A stretch of 64,000 nt of DNA, from positions 3,657,767-3,721,766 of the forward strand of contig NZ_CP022161.1 of NCBI RefSeq assembly GCF_002214185.1, in the 5' to 3' direction. This document shows positions 15,530-24,067 of the stretch, piece after piece. Origin of the DNA: Streptomyces capitiformicae. Its GTDB lineage: Bacteria > Actinomycetota > Actinomycetes > Streptomycetales > Streptomycetaceae. The notes below the pieces were generated by a model. The model worked only from the letters and a program-made list of their open reading frames with translations. It did not search any database and was not told the origin of the DNA. Made by a program: the position numbers and the translations under genes. Position 1 is the first letter of the stretch. Each line of letters starts with the position of its first letter.

Positions 15530-18500
15530 TCAAGCTCCTTCGGCAGAGACGGACGCATCCTCATCGAGCATTGCGTCGAGTTCGTCGGCGGTGAGGTCGG
15601 TGTCATCGGCGTCGTCGATGTCGACCGGAGTCCATGTGCTCCCCGCGTCACCATGCGCCTCCTCGGTGACTCCGGGGCTGATGCCCAGAGCGTCCAGCCG
15701 CTGCCACAACGGGGCCAGCGAATCCTCCGGGGACAAGGCGAACTCGCTGCTGCGCACGCGCCAGAACTGCCAGCCCGCTCGGCGCAGTTCGCGCTCCCGC
15801 TCGTAGTCCTCACGGATGTCGTCAAGATTGGAGTGAAATGGGCTGCCGTCGCACTCCACGGCGAGACGGCCCGCCTCTCCGACGACGACGAGGTCGATGT
15901 GTTTGCCGCTGACCTTCCACTGCGGAACGACGTGGTAGCCGCGTTCCTTGATCCTTCGGAAGACCTGCTGCTCGAAGAGGGACTCGAACGGCTTGCACGG
16001 CTCGTCGGGCGAGACGGCGGACAGGCTGGGAGAGGCGCCCTGGAGTTCCGGCGGCGCCTGCATATAGGTGAGCAGGGAGTGGCGCAGGTCCCTGCTGCGC
16101 AGCTGGTCCGGTGTGACGGAGGTGAACAGCCACATCTGGTCGCGCGCCCGGCTGGCGGCCACGTTGAACCGCCTTCCGTCCCCCTGGCCGGTCAGGGCCC
16201 GGGTGTGGCCGGCGTCGATGACCAGCGAGAGCAGGATGACGTCCCGTTCGTCCCCCTGGAACTGTTCGGCCGTGCCGACACGTATGTTGTGTCGCTCGCG
16301 GATCGCGGGGTCGATCCGCGTATCGATGAGATTTTCCAACAGCCTTGTCTGGTGTCCGGAACGAAGCACGATGACTCCGAAACTCCGTTTCGCGTACGCG
16401 TCGTCCTCCGCGAGTTTCTGCAACGTGGCGACGATGCGTTCTGCCTCGGGCCTGTTGACCAGGGTGTCTCCCCGTCCCTCGCAGTGGCCCTCATGGACAT
16501 GGACGACTTCGAGGGGCCGCAGCCGATCCGCTCCGTACTGTCGCAACGGCACGAGTTCGTTGTCGGGATAGAACTGGGTGGAGGACCATTTGATGATCTC
16601 CGGCATGCACCGGAAGTGCTCGGTAAGCCGGATCGTCTCGGGAAAACGGGCGGACAACAGGGCATACAGGTTGGACTTTGGACTGAGCCCGTCCCGCTGC
16701 CAGTCGATGAGATGGGGCAGGAGTGAGTCGAGGAGTTCGTCGAACCGCTCGTGCTTACCACCCGTGTAGAACGGGACACACTGCTTGTCGTCACCCACGA
16801 CGATGACTCTCGGAGCGAGCCACAGCAGCATCAGCCCGTCCAGACCGACCTGGCTCGCCTCGTCCACGATGACGACGTCGAAGGCATCCGGCTCGGGATC
16901 AATCATTTCGGCGACCTGCTTGATCGGCATGACCCAGGCCGGAACCGCGGCACGCGCCTCACGCATCGCGGAACGGGCGTTCTTCAGATGCCGCTTGCCG
17001 AGTTTCGTCATTCCCTTGCCTGCGTTCGCCATGGCCGACGCATAGGCGCTCAGTGCCTGTTTCTGGCCGACCGTCATCCGGTCCAGGCAGTGATACAGCG
17101 CTCTGCTAGCGGCCAGTTGAGTCACCGTGTTCCTCAACTGTGTCTCGACCGCGTCCAGTTCACCTTCCAGTCGAGCTTCTCTCCCAGGCGTCAGCATCGT
17201 GTCCTGGAAGGTGCGTGCTCGCCGCCATGCCCAGGCTCCGTCCAGGTTCGCGAGGCGGGCCTCCCAGGCCGCCTCGGTTGGGGACTCGGCGAAGCGCCGC
17301 GCCAGTTCGGGGTGGTCCTCGGACAGTCGATCCAGGAGTTTGCGGGCCTCCCGACGATCGGCCTCACGGTGGAACGCCTCGGTCAGCGAGTCGATCGCGG
17401 ACGTGTACGCCCGCGGATTACGGGCGGTGACAGCCCGGTGGACCTCTTCCAGTTCGGTCACTCCGCGGGCATCGGGTCGCGGCAGCTGCTCGGAGATGGA
17501 TCGCAGCCTCTCCTCCGCTTCACGGGCACGGAGCAGCCGTTCCGCGGCGTTCGCCGACGTACGGACGTCATCCCACTGCTGTGCCGTCCGCACCGTGGCC
17601 TTGATCCGGGCCTTGAGCAGGACATCGTGCAGCGTACGTACGGAGTGGGTGAATCCGTCCACCGCGCGGAGCGTCGGCACCCGGTCCAGCAGCTCCGACA
17701 GAGCCACCTGTGTGGAGCCCTCGGCCTCGGGCGCGTCGACGCTCTTCCAGCGCTCGTTCAGCTGCCGAACGCACTGGCGTGCCGCCAGATGAGCCACCAA
17801 GGCGGAGATCTCGTCCGGTGTGCTGGGCAGCCGCCCATCCACCCGGCAGTCTCGCAGAAGGACTTGGGCCTCCTTCTGGACCGACCTCGGGGCGAACTTG
17901 CGCAGCTTGCCACCTGCACGCAAGTACTGTTCGAGGTCCTTCCCGGCGGCGATGAGACGTGATTCCTCAGCAAGCGCCACGTCGGGTACGTCGAGCACGG
18001 CGAAGGGCATGTGCTGAAGGACGCTCTGAACGTCTTCGGCACGGGCGGACGCCTGCCGCACTCCCTCCCACAGCTGCTGCCGTCGGCCCGCCATTCCGTC
18101 CTGCAAGGCACGCGTGGTCCACTCCTCGGGCGGCCAGGCAGCAGGATCGCCCGGCAGTCCCTCGCTCTGCAGCGCGTGTTCCGCCGCGTCCAGCAGACCG
18201 ACCAGAGTCGCGATCAACTCATTTCCGCAATCTGCGAGTTCGAGGGCGAGTGTGTCAGACGCCGGCGCAGCACAGGCACGTACAGCGGCGTCTAGGGCAT
18301 TGACCGCCTCTTCGAACAGCACGGGTGGGACGAAGTCTGCGGGGTCCGGGCAGCGGGCGGCATGCTCGTCCAGCACTCCGGCCCCGTGCCGGGATACCAG
18401 ACCCAGCAGGCGCTGGGCCTCGTCCTGGCTCAGCGAAGGTTGTCGCGGTGCCGAGGCGGGCAGGTCGGGCATCCAGTCGTACTTCGATGCACCGGCTGCG

Positions 18501-20113
18501 ACGGTCTCCACGATCTCCACGAGCCGCCCCTTGTATCCGGGTGCCACGTCGAGGTGTTCGTACCACTCCGCCTCACGTATGGCGCGCAGATCGTCACGGA
18601 GCCGCGCGCGGGTGTCCGACAGTTCAGAGCGCAGCGCCTCATAGCCCTTGATCCTTACGTTGAGGCGCTCCGTCGACTGGGTGGCACTGAGCTGGGAGAG
18701 CGCGCGCACGGACTGTTCCAGGTCGTCGCTGCCGTCCTGGCGTCGGTCGCCCTGGAGGACGCACAGGCTGCGCAGCTCAGGAGGCAGTTGCTGCCGCAGG
18801 ACCTTCAGCGCCTGGCCCTTCTCACTCGTCACGAGCACTCGCTTGCCGTCCGCCAGCAAGGCACACACGAGGTTGGCGATGGTGTGCGTCTTTCCCGTGC
18901 CAGGCGGTCCCTGAACGACAACGCCGGTATCGGTCTGTAGGCGCCTCAGTACCTCCCGCTGGGCTTCGTTCGACAGCAGCGGAAACAGCGGGTCGGGGCC
19001 GAGGGCGGGCGGCACGTCACGGCCCCCCGCCGCCGTACCCCACACCCTGCGGTCTTCCGCTTCGAGCCGGTACAGCAACTGAGCCAGGCCCAGTGGCGCG
19101 ATTGCACCGGGCTGGGCGAGGCGGTTCGCGATGCCGTCATAGAAGTTCACGAGGGCGCCCTGGCCTCGCTGACGGAGAATGATCGCCGGCGCGAATCCGA
19201 GCGTGGGCACCGGCAGCGCCGGGTCGGCGGGCGGGCGGCCCCAGCCGCGGTGGAACGCCACCGCGCGATCGGTGCCGAACGCCCTCTCCGACCAGTCACC
19301 GAGCATGTCCTGGGAGTCCGGGGACAGCGGATGGAATCCTTCCGCATCGACACGTTCCCGCAGCGGGCCCAGCAGACGGGTGCTGTAGCCCTCGTCCGCG
19401 TCGAGGAACTCTCTGTCCTCCAGTCGCGCCGGGTCGCCGGGTGCGAGGGCCACGGTGATGGACATGTTCGTGGAATTCACGGTGAGTATCAGCGGCGCCG
19501 TCAGAATGTGCCGGGCGATGCGCGCCGACGGACGTGCGGCTCCGACGGTCAGCAATCCGGTGCCTAGTACCGCCTCATATTCCTCGCCGTCCTGCTGAAT
19601 CCTGGTCGCCATTCGGTACAGCTGCTGATAGAGCTCCCGGTAAGGCCGGTCGACGCGCTCTTTCTCCGACCACTTGCGCCACGCGTCGAGCCATCGCGTG
19701 TAGGCGCGCAGCACGTCGTGCGCTTCCTCCCGGCGGATTTCGGAAACCTCGAACAGGTTTCCGTTCTCATCCTCCTGCCAGCCCTGACCCGGCCCCGACT
19801 CGGCCAGCGGCGGCGCTTCGGGCGTCGCGGTGGCGGCGGCCTCAGGGTCGATCCAGCCCGCCAGCACCTCGGGTATGACAGGAGCCGGGCGAGGCGGGCG
19901 GTGTGCCACCTTGAGAAGCGTCCGGTCGCCGTCTGGGTTCCGCCGGAGCCTGTCGTCCGGCAGGCCGGAGAGCCAGAGGACCTCCGGATATTTCTGCCAG
20001 TCCCGCACCGGCTTGTACGACCCGCGAACGAATTCGCGGATATATTCGATTAGTTGGCGCGTACGGTGGACCGCCTCCGGATTGTTCGCACGGAGTGCAG
20101 AGTGAAGAGACAC
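15530..20113 (-). CDS. Large SF1 (UPF1-like, COG1112-type) helicase with C-terminal Vsr/DUF559-like nuclease
   Basis: A 1527-residue protein. Walker A GPPGTGKTHTIANLV is near residue 401; motif II VIVDEASQV near 1081; motif III GDDKQCVP, motif IV RLTEHFRCMPEI, motif V GTAEQFQGDERDVI near 1284 and motif VI RFNVAASRARDQMW all agree with UPF1/DNA2-type superfamily 1 helicases. A coiled insertion of about 600 residues separates motif I from motif II. The carboxyl end has a PD-(D/E)xK core, HIDLVVVGE ... RLAVECDG (about residues 1404-1422), like Vsr/DUF559 nucleases, and ends in an acidic tail. Helicase-nuclease fusions of this type recur in phage-defence islands; Mokosh is a related idea with a PLD nuclease. 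It is followed after one base by the HEPN-like gene. Confidence 0.85.
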   Translation of the reverse strand: MSLHSALRANNPEAVHRTRQLIEYIREFVRGSYKPVRDWQKYPEVLWLSGLPDDRLRRNPDGDRTLLKVAHRPPRPAPVIPEVLAGWIDPEAAATATPEAPPLAESGPGQGWQEDENGNLFEVSEIRREEAHDVLRAYTRWLDAWRKWSEKERVDRPYRELYQQLYRMATRIQQDGEEYEAVLGTGLLTVGAARPSARIARHILTAPLILTVNSTNMSITVALAPGDPARLEDREFLDADEGYSTRLLGPLRERVDAEGFHPLSPDSQDMLGDWSERAFGTDRAVAFHRGWGRPPADPALPVPTLGFAPAIILRQRGQGALVNFYDGIANRLAQPGAIAPLGLAQLLYRLEAEDRRVWGTAAGGRDVPPALGPDPLFPLLSNEAQREVLRRLQTDTGVVVQGPPGTGKTHTIANLVCALLADGKRVLVTSEKGQALKVLRQQLPPELRSLCVLQGDRRQDGSDDLEQSVRALSQLSATQSTERLNVRIKGYEALRSELSDTRARLRDDLRAIREAEWYEHLDVAPGYKGRLVEIVETVAAGASKYDWMPDLPASAPRQPSLSQDEAQRLLGLVSRHGAGVLDEHAARCPDPADFVPPVLFEEAVNALDAAVRACAAPASDTLALELADCGNELIATLVGLLDAAEHALQSEGLPGDPAAWPPEEWTTRALQDGMAGRRQQLWEGVRQASARAEDVQSVLQHMPFAVLDVPDVALAEESRLIAAGKDLEQYLRAGGKLRKFAPRSVQKEAQVLLRDCRVDGRLPSTPDEISALVAHLAARQCVRQLNERWKSVDAPEAEGSTQVALSELLDRVPTLRAVDGFTHSVRTLHDVLLKARIKATVRTAQQWDDVRTSANAAERLLRAREAEERLRSISEQLPRPDARGVTELEEVHRAVTARNPRAYTSAIDSLTEAFHREADRREARKLLDRLSEDHPELARRFAESPTEAAWEARLANLDGAWAWRRARTFQDTMLTPGREARLEGELDAVETQLRNTVTQLAASRALYHCLDRMTVGQKQALSAYASAMANAGKGMTKLGKRHLKNARSAMREARAAVPAWVMPIKQVAEMIDPEPDAFDVVIVDEASQVGLDGLMLLWLAPRVIVVGDDKQCVPFYTGGKHERFDELLDSLLPHLIDWQRDGLSPKSNLYALLSARFPETIRLTEHFRCMPEIIKWSSTQFYPDNELVPLRQYGADRLRPLEVVHVHEGHCEGRGDTLVNRPEAERIVATLQKLAEDDAYAKRSFGVIVLRSGHQTRLLENLIDTRIDPAIRERHNIRVGTAEQFQGDERDVILLSLVIDAGHTRALTGQGDGRRFNVAASRARDQMWLFTSVTPDQLRSRDLRHSLLTYMQAPPELQGASPSLSAVSPDEPCKPFESLFEQQVFRRIKERGYHVVPQWKVSGKHIDLVVVGEAGRLAVECDGSPFHSNLDDIREDYERERELRRAGWQFWRVRSSEFALSPEDSLAPLWQRLDALGISPGVTEEAHGDAGSTWTPVDIDDADDTDLTADELDAMLDEDASVSAEGA

Positions 20114-20223
20114 TTATCCCCCAGGTCATGGCTCGATGGAAAGCCTTCCAGGATGTGGGAGAGAAGGGCCGCCATCAACAGAGACCGGCGAGTAATGACG
20201 TGAACAAGCCACATTTCGCGAAA

Positions 20224-20244
20224 GTTGGCTGTAACCCAGCCAAC
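20224..20244 (-). terminator. Terminator of the NERD gene
   Basis: GTTGGCT and AGCCAAC form a 7-base-pair stem around a 7-base loop, starting 3 bases after the NERD stop codon; on the minus strand it is followed by TTTC. It would end the NERD transcript before the helicase gene 110 bases further on. Confidence 0.6.
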
Positions 20245-20246
20245 CG

Positions 20247-21068
20247 CTAGTAGGAGCGAACCCACGTGCGGCGATCACGTGCCGCCGTGTACACCAACTC
20301 GACCTTGTCCGGTCGCAAGCCAGACTTGAGGTGCTTGAACGCCGAGATGTCGTGCTCCTGAAGGACTCGCACGTCCCGGAGTGACGGCACGACCTGCAGC
20401 TCTGCCACCGCAACGAAGGCGAGCACCGGCTGAACCTCGACGGGAAAGCCGCATGCACTCGTCAGCGCAGCTGAGGCCCGCCGCGCCTCTGCTCGGCTCT
20501 TTCGCACGTAGGGGTACGACTGGCCGCCTATGCGAACAGAGTCATCACCCACCCAAACGCGCGCTCCGCGGTGGCGCTTCGTGTTGAAGCAGAAGGCGCC
20601 GCCCGGACCAATCAGGACGTGGTCGATGTCAACTTCACCGGGCAGGGGTATGGAGTGCAGAACTCGCCAGCCTCGCCGCGCCAGCCTCTCCAGCTCTGCT
20701 CCCACCCGGCGCTCGCCGGCCAGTCCTGCGCGCCAACTGTCCGCCTCCAGACGCCGACCGGACAGCCTGGCCAACGCCCACTGCCAGAAGCCGGGCGTCA
20801 GCTCGTCCACCTTCATCTGCAGCGCGTCTCCCGGACGGTTCCCGGCAAGATCGTCCTCAGAATGCAGTGCCTTGTGCGCTACGGGCGAAGATGAAGCAGT
20901 GAGATAGGGCGCAAGGACATCAAGTACCGCGTCCCGCTGTTCCTCAACAAGGAGCTCCAGATACCCCGTGCGGCGGTCGAACCATGCGACCTTCTTGCCG
21001 TCCGACTGATTCACGTAGAGACGGTCATGTCCGTAACGCTTCCATGCGGAGACCTGTAAGCCGCTCAC
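20247..21068 (-). CDS. NERD (nuclease-related) domain protein
   Basis: A 273-residue protein. Residues about 120-220 form a NERD domain: AGLAGERRVGAELERLARRG, then VDIDHVLIGPGG and FCFNTKRHRGARVWVG. The pattern (D-x-DH, then N/D-T-K) corresponds to the PD-(D/E)xK nuclease core seen in NERD proteins, although Asn stands at the acidic position, as in many actinobacterial members. The amino-terminal 100 residues have no recognised domain and begin WKRYGHDRLYVN. It lies just upstream of the helicase-nuclease on the same strand, suggesting membership of the same nucleic-acid-processing defence block; a terminator-like hairpin separates the two. Confidence 0.75.
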   Translation of the reverse strand: MSGLQVSAWKRYGHDRLYVNQSDGKKVAWFDRRTGYLELLVEEQRDAVLDVLAPYLTASSSPVAHKALHSEDDLAGNRPGDALQMKVDELTPGFWQWALARLSGRRLEADSWRAGLAGERRVGAELERLARRGWRVLHSIPLPGEVDIDHVLIGPGGAFCFNTKRHRGARVWVGDDSVRIGGQSYPYVRKSRAEARRASAALTSACGFPVEVQPVLAFVAVAELQVVPSLRDVRVLQEHDISAFKHLKSGLRPDKVELVYTAARDRRTWVRSY

Positions 21069-21210
21069 GCGCCCCCCGTTTCACATCCCGTCAAAGGCCA
21101 ATGACCATGTGACCAGGATCAGAAACAGCGAGCAAGACAGCCTCATGTCTGCGCCGAGCAGGCTGGTGGTCGAGATCGGGCGCTCCCCAGCTGGTTCTGC
21201 AGACAGGGCG

Positions 21211-21230
21211 AGGGCACATCCAGGGCACAT
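21211..21230 (+). repeat. Tandem AGGGCACAT sites, 11-base spacing, copy 1
   Basis: AGGGCACAT occurs at 21211-21219 and again at 21222-21230, one DNA helical turn apart. The same arrangement recurs at 21490-21509. Same-face repeats of this kind are typical of arm-type sites for recombinases or excisionases, or of small regulators. Confidence 0.5.
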
Positions 21231-21437
21231 GAGCCCTGGAAACGGCGTTGCCCCGTGAGAACTACCGAGAGGAGTTTTCCCAGGTCAACGCACATCCCCC
21301 CGCGAAACCCCAGGTCAGCCCCCTCCTGCCCCCAATCGCTGCACGAGTGGCAGGATTTCAGCCATCGTCTGCATGAGGCGGGGCATCAGCCTTATTGCCT
21401 TGTGTGGCCCTGACTTGGGGTTCGCGGGTTTCGGGCG

Positions 21438-21492
21438 GGGCTTTCGGGTCCCGCCCCAGTCATGTGCTGGGAGGGATCGTCAGGCGGCCAGG
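21438..21492 (+). repeat. 55-base dispersed repeat, copy A, with GC hairpin
   Basis: These 55 bases match 46952-47006 at about 47 of 55 positions in the same orientation. The shared core includes GGGCTTTCGGG, CCCGCCC, CATGTG and GGCGGCCAGG. GGGCGGG (21433-21439) pairs with CCCGCCC (21450-21456), making a short stem. The two copies lie 25.5 kb apart and outside any gene. Confidence 0.55.
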
Positions 21493-21509
21493 GCACATTG
21501 AGGGCATAT
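21490..21509 (+). repeat. Tandem AGGGCACAT-like sites, 11-base spacing, copy 2
   Basis: AGGGCACAT (21490-21498) is followed 11 bases later by AGGGCATAT (21501-21509). This mirrors the pair at 21211-21230, about 280 bases away and in the same orientation. Confidence 0.5.
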
Positions 21510-21543
21510 GGGCACTGACCTGACCTGCGGCGGGCAGGGCGGC

Positions 21544-21584
21544 GCGAGGCCGTGACCGGTCCCCCGTCCCGGTCACGGCCTCGC
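21544..21584. terminator. Strong hairpin after the arsenic operon
   Basis: GCGAGGCCGTGACCGG (21544-21559) and its exact reverse complement (21569-21584) form a perfect 16-base-pair stem with a 9-base loop, 26 bases beyond the ArsI stop codon. There is no clear U tract, which is usual in Streptomyces. It probably terminates the leftward arsenic operon. Confidence 0.75.
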
Positions 21585-21610
21585 TGGTGTGGAGATCGGT
21601 CATCGGCGGA

Positions 21611-22078
21611 TCAGCAACAGCCGCCCGCGACGGCCGGTTCCTTCACGTCGACGTCCGCGTCGGCCGGGCCGGCGCAGCAGGTGCTTCCCTGCTGCTTGGC
21701 CAGGGAGTCGGCGTCGGCCTTGACGACGTACACCTCCCAGGGTTCGTGGCCGGGGCCGTGGACCCAGACCTTGTCCTGGAGGGCGTAGCAACAGGTGGTG
21801 TCGTTCTCCACGTCGGTGTTCAGACCCGCCTCGCCCAGGCGGGCGGTGGCGGCGTGCACCGCCTCGGTCGTCTCGACCTCGACGCCGAGGTGATCCATGA
21901 GGGTCGCCTCACCTGCGATGCCTTCGATGAGGACGAGCTTGAGCGGGGGCTCGGCGATGGCGAAGTTGGCGTAGCCGTCGCGGAGTTTGGCGGGCTCGGT
22001 GCCGAAGAGCTTCGTGTAGAAGGCGACGGACTCGGCGAGGTCGGGGACGCGGAGGGCGAGCTGTACGCGGGATGCCAT
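21611..22078 (-). CDS. arsI: ArsI/CadI-family dioxygenase, organoarsenical C-As lyase
   Basis: A 155-residue vicinal-oxygen-chelate protein with the ArsI signature: Cys96-Cys97 in NDTTCCYAL bind trivalent organoarsenical, while Gln6, His63 and Glu115 (VQLALR, MDHLG, PWEVY) are the expected iron ligands. ArsI breaks the carbon-arsenic bond of methylarsenite and aromatic arsenicals. The carboxyl tail adds two further Cys pairs (TCC, GGCC). It is the second gene of the leftward operon behind the flavin monooxygenase, controlled from the ArsR-type operator region. Confidence 0.9.
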   Translation of the reverse strand: MASRVQLALRVPDLAESVAFYTKLFGTEPAKLRDGYANFAIAEPPLKLVLIEGIAGEATLMDHLGVEVETTEAVHAATARLGEAGLNTDVENDTTCCYALQDKVWVHGPGHEPWEVYVVKADADSLAKQQGSTCCAGPADADVDVKEPAVAGGCC

Positions 22079-22106
22079 GGCGAACCTCCTGGGGTGGGTG
22101 GGGTGT

Positions 22107-23486
22107 TCAGCAGCTGCCGGAGGTGGTGGCCGGGGCGCCGATGCCGATGTGGAGGGTGGTGGGGGTGGCGCAGCATCCGCCGCCGGGCTCTTCGGCGTTC
22201 TCCGGCTCGTCGAAGAGGCCCGCGCCGCCGCACACGCCCGTCTCCGGGAGGGTGAGTTCGACGCGCTCGGCGGCCTCCTGGTCTCCGGCGATCGCGGCGG
22301 TGATGGAGCGGACCTGCTCGTAGCCGGTCATGGCGAGGAAGGTGGGGGCGCGGCCGTAGGACTTCATGCCGACCAGGTAGACGCCCTGTTCGGGGTGGGA
22401 GAGCTCGTTCACGCCGTGGGGGTAGACCGTGCCGCAGGAGTGCACGTTGGGGTCGATCAGCGGGGCGAGCGCGGTCGGGGCCTGGAGGCGTTCGTCGAGG
22501 CCGAGGCGGAGTTCGGAGAGGAAGGACAGGTCGGGGCGGAGGCCGGTCAGGACGATGACCTCGTCGACGGGGTCCAGGCGGCGGCTGTCCTCGGCGACGA
22601 GGATGAGCCGGTCGCCGTCGTGTTCCACAGCCTGTGTACGGAAGCCGGTGACCGCGCTCGCGTGGCCGGCGTCGACGGCTTCCTTGGCGCGCAGGCCCAG
22701 GGCGCCGCGGGCGGGGAGCTGGTCGGCCTCGCCGCCGCCGTAGGTGTTCGCGCCGATGCCGCGCCGCAGGATCCACACCGCGTGCGTGCCGTCCTCCTCC
22801 TTCGCAAGGTCGGCGAGGAGGGCGAGGGTGGTGAAGGCGGAGGATCCGGAGCCGACGACGGCGGCGCGCTTGCCCGCGTAAAGGGCGCGTACGGCCGGGT
22901 CCTTCAGGTCCGGGACGCGGTAGGAGATGCGGTCCGCGGCCGACTTCTCGCCGAGGGCGGGCAGGCCGTCCGCGCCCATCGGGCTCGGGACGGACCAGGT
23001 GCCGGAGGCGTCGATGACGGCGCGGGCGGTGATCCGCTCCTCGTGGCCGTCGGCGGACTGGACGTGCACGGTGAAGGGCTGCTCGTCGCGGCCCGCGTCG
23101 ACGATGCGGTCCCGTCCGGCGCGGGCGACGCCGGTGACCGTCGCGCCGTAGCGGATCTTGTCGCCCAGGACGTCGGCGAGCGGCTGGAGGTACTTGTCGG
23201 CCCAGTCGCCGCCGGTCGGGTAGGCGGAGGCATCGGGGCGGACCCAGCCGGTCGGGGCGAGGAGCTTCTCGGCGGCCGAGTCGATGACCTCGCCCCAGGT
23301 CGAGAAGAGGCGGACATGGGACCAGTCGCGTACGGCGCTGCCAGCAGTGGGGCCGGCCTCCAGGACCAGGGGTTCGATGCCGCGCTCGACGAGGTGGGCG
23401 GCTGCGGCCAGGCCGATGGGGCCGGCGCCGATGACCACGACGGGCAGCTGGTCGGTGGTGAGCACACTGTTGATGGACGCAGCCAC
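22107..23486 (-). CDS. FAD-dependent monooxygenase/oxidoreductase of the arsenic locus (ArsO-like)
   Basis: A 459-residue flavoprotein. GTG at 23486 has AAAGGGG 6 bases upstream; the longer frame would reach into the operator. The FAD-binding VVVIGAGPIGLAAAAHL lies near residues 14-30 and a second dinucleotide motif, AAVVGSGSSAFTTL, near 217. The carboxyl tail is cysteine-rich (GVCGGAG ... GGGCCATP), a common feature of metalloid proteins. ArsO-like flavoproteins occur in many actinobacterial ars operons, where a monooxygenase role on arsenicals is proposed. It sits first in the operon with ArsI 28 bases downstream and faces ArsR, so arsenic-inducible expression is likely. Confidence 0.8.
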   Translation of the reverse strand: MAASINSVLTTDQLPVVVIGAGPIGLAAAAHLVERGIEPLVLEAGPTAGSAVRDWSHVRLFSTWGEVIDSAAEKLLAPTGWVRPDASAYPTGGDWADKYLQPLADVLGDKIRYGATVTGVARAGRDRIVDAGRDEQPFTVHVQSADGHEERITARAVIDASGTWSVPSPMGADGLPALGEKSAADRISYRVPDLKDPAVRALYAGKRAAVVGSGSSAFTTLALLADLAKEEDGTHAVWILRRGIGANTYGGGEADQLPARGALGLRAKEAVDAGHASAVTGFRTQAVEHDGDRLILVAEDSRRLDPVDEVIVLTGLRPDLSFLSELRLGLDERLQAPTALAPLIDPNVHSCGTVYPHGVNELSHPEQGVYLVGMKSYGRAPTFLAMTGYEQVRSITAAIAGDQEAAERVELTLPETGVCGGAGLFDEPENAEEPGGGCCATPTTLHIGIGAPATTSGSC

Positions 23487-23663
23487 GAGATTCCCCTTTG
23501 CTTCGACGTTTGTCGATGTCTTACCCGGCCAGCATGGCACTTGAATCGATAAGCGTCAACATAGACATGCATCGAATCCAGTACTGACTGATCGCGTCGC
23601 CCCGCCCCCTCTGAGGCCAACCGCCCCTCGCCATTCTGGTTCGACATATGTCAACATAGATGC
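23487..23663. promoter_or_regulatory. Divergent ArsR-controlled promoter region
   Basis: Two related sites share TCAACATAGA and ATGCAT. One (about 23545-23577) lies upstream of the monooxygenase; reading leftward it gives TTGACG, 17 bases, CATGCT, a usable promoter inside the site. The other (about 23640-23672) has TTCGACAT and ATGTCGAA arms and extends over the arsR start codon. A third small inverted repeat (TCGAC-GTTT-GTCGA, 23503-23516) lies in the monooxygenase leader. Autoregulation by ArsR from both sites is inferred. Confidence 0.7.
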
Positions 23664-24032
23664 ATGTCGAATACCAACGTGCTGCCGCTGCTGGAGCCCG
23701 AGGCTTCCGAGGTCGTGGCACCGTGCTGCCCGCCGCTCACTGAGCGTCCACTGACCGCCGAGGAGGCGGAGAAGACCGCCCGGATGTTCAAGGCGCTCGG
23801 CGATCCGGTCCGGCTGCGGCTGTTCTCGCTGGTCGCCTCGCACGAGGGTGGCGAGGCGTGCGTGTGCGACATCTCCGACGTCGGCGTCTCCCAGCCGACC
23901 GTCTCCCACCACCTGAAGAAGCTGAGGGAGGCCGGGCTCCTCACCTCCGAGCGGCGCGGCACCTGGGTGTACTACAAGGTGGAGCCGTCGGTGGTCGCCG
24001 CCATGGGGCAGATGCTCGGCAGCCTGGGCTGA
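23664..24032 (+). CDS. arsR: ArsR-family metalloregulator
   Basis: A 122-residue winged-helix repressor. FKALGDPVRLRLFSLV (from residue 42) and ISDVGVSQPTVSHHLKKL form the DNA-binding core. Candidate metalloid ligands are Cys66 and Cys68 in EACVCDIS plus an amino-terminal Cys21-Cys22 pair. The ATG at 23664 lies inside the right arm of the operator palindrome, with no room for a usual ribosome-binding site, so the message may be leaderless or nearly so. It faces the monooxygenase-ArsI operon and should release both promoters on binding arsenite or methylarsenite. Confidence 0.9.
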   Translation: MSNTNVLPLLEPEASEVVAPCCPPLTERPLTAEEAEKTARMFKALGDPVRLRLFSLVASHEGGEACVCDISDVGVSQPTVSHHLKKLREAGLLTSERRGTWVYYKVEPSVVAAMGQMLGSLG

Positions 24033-24067
24033 GCCGACTGGACCGACCCGGGGAGCGGGTGAGTCCG

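Larger units (their letters stand above)
21069..21610. other. Non-coding boundary region, candidate element end
   Basis: No convincing gene is present in these 542 bases. They separate the defence block from the arsenic locus and hold two pairs of 11-base-spaced direct repeats (AGGGCACAT), a GC hairpin that is part of a 55-base repeat also found at 46.95 kb, and the arsenic-operon terminator. Two copies of CCAGGTCA lie near 21.28 and 21.32 kb. No tRNA gene or tRNA 3' end is visible. The arrangement would suit an attachment or excision region at the right end of the element that carries the relaxase, but the partner site is outside the window. Confidence 0.45.

Noticed and set aside
21069..21610. 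A tRNA gene or tRNA 3' end as the attachment site.
   Set aside because: No T-arm (GTTCGANNC) with a matching acceptor stem could be found; the GC hairpin has no tRNA fold.
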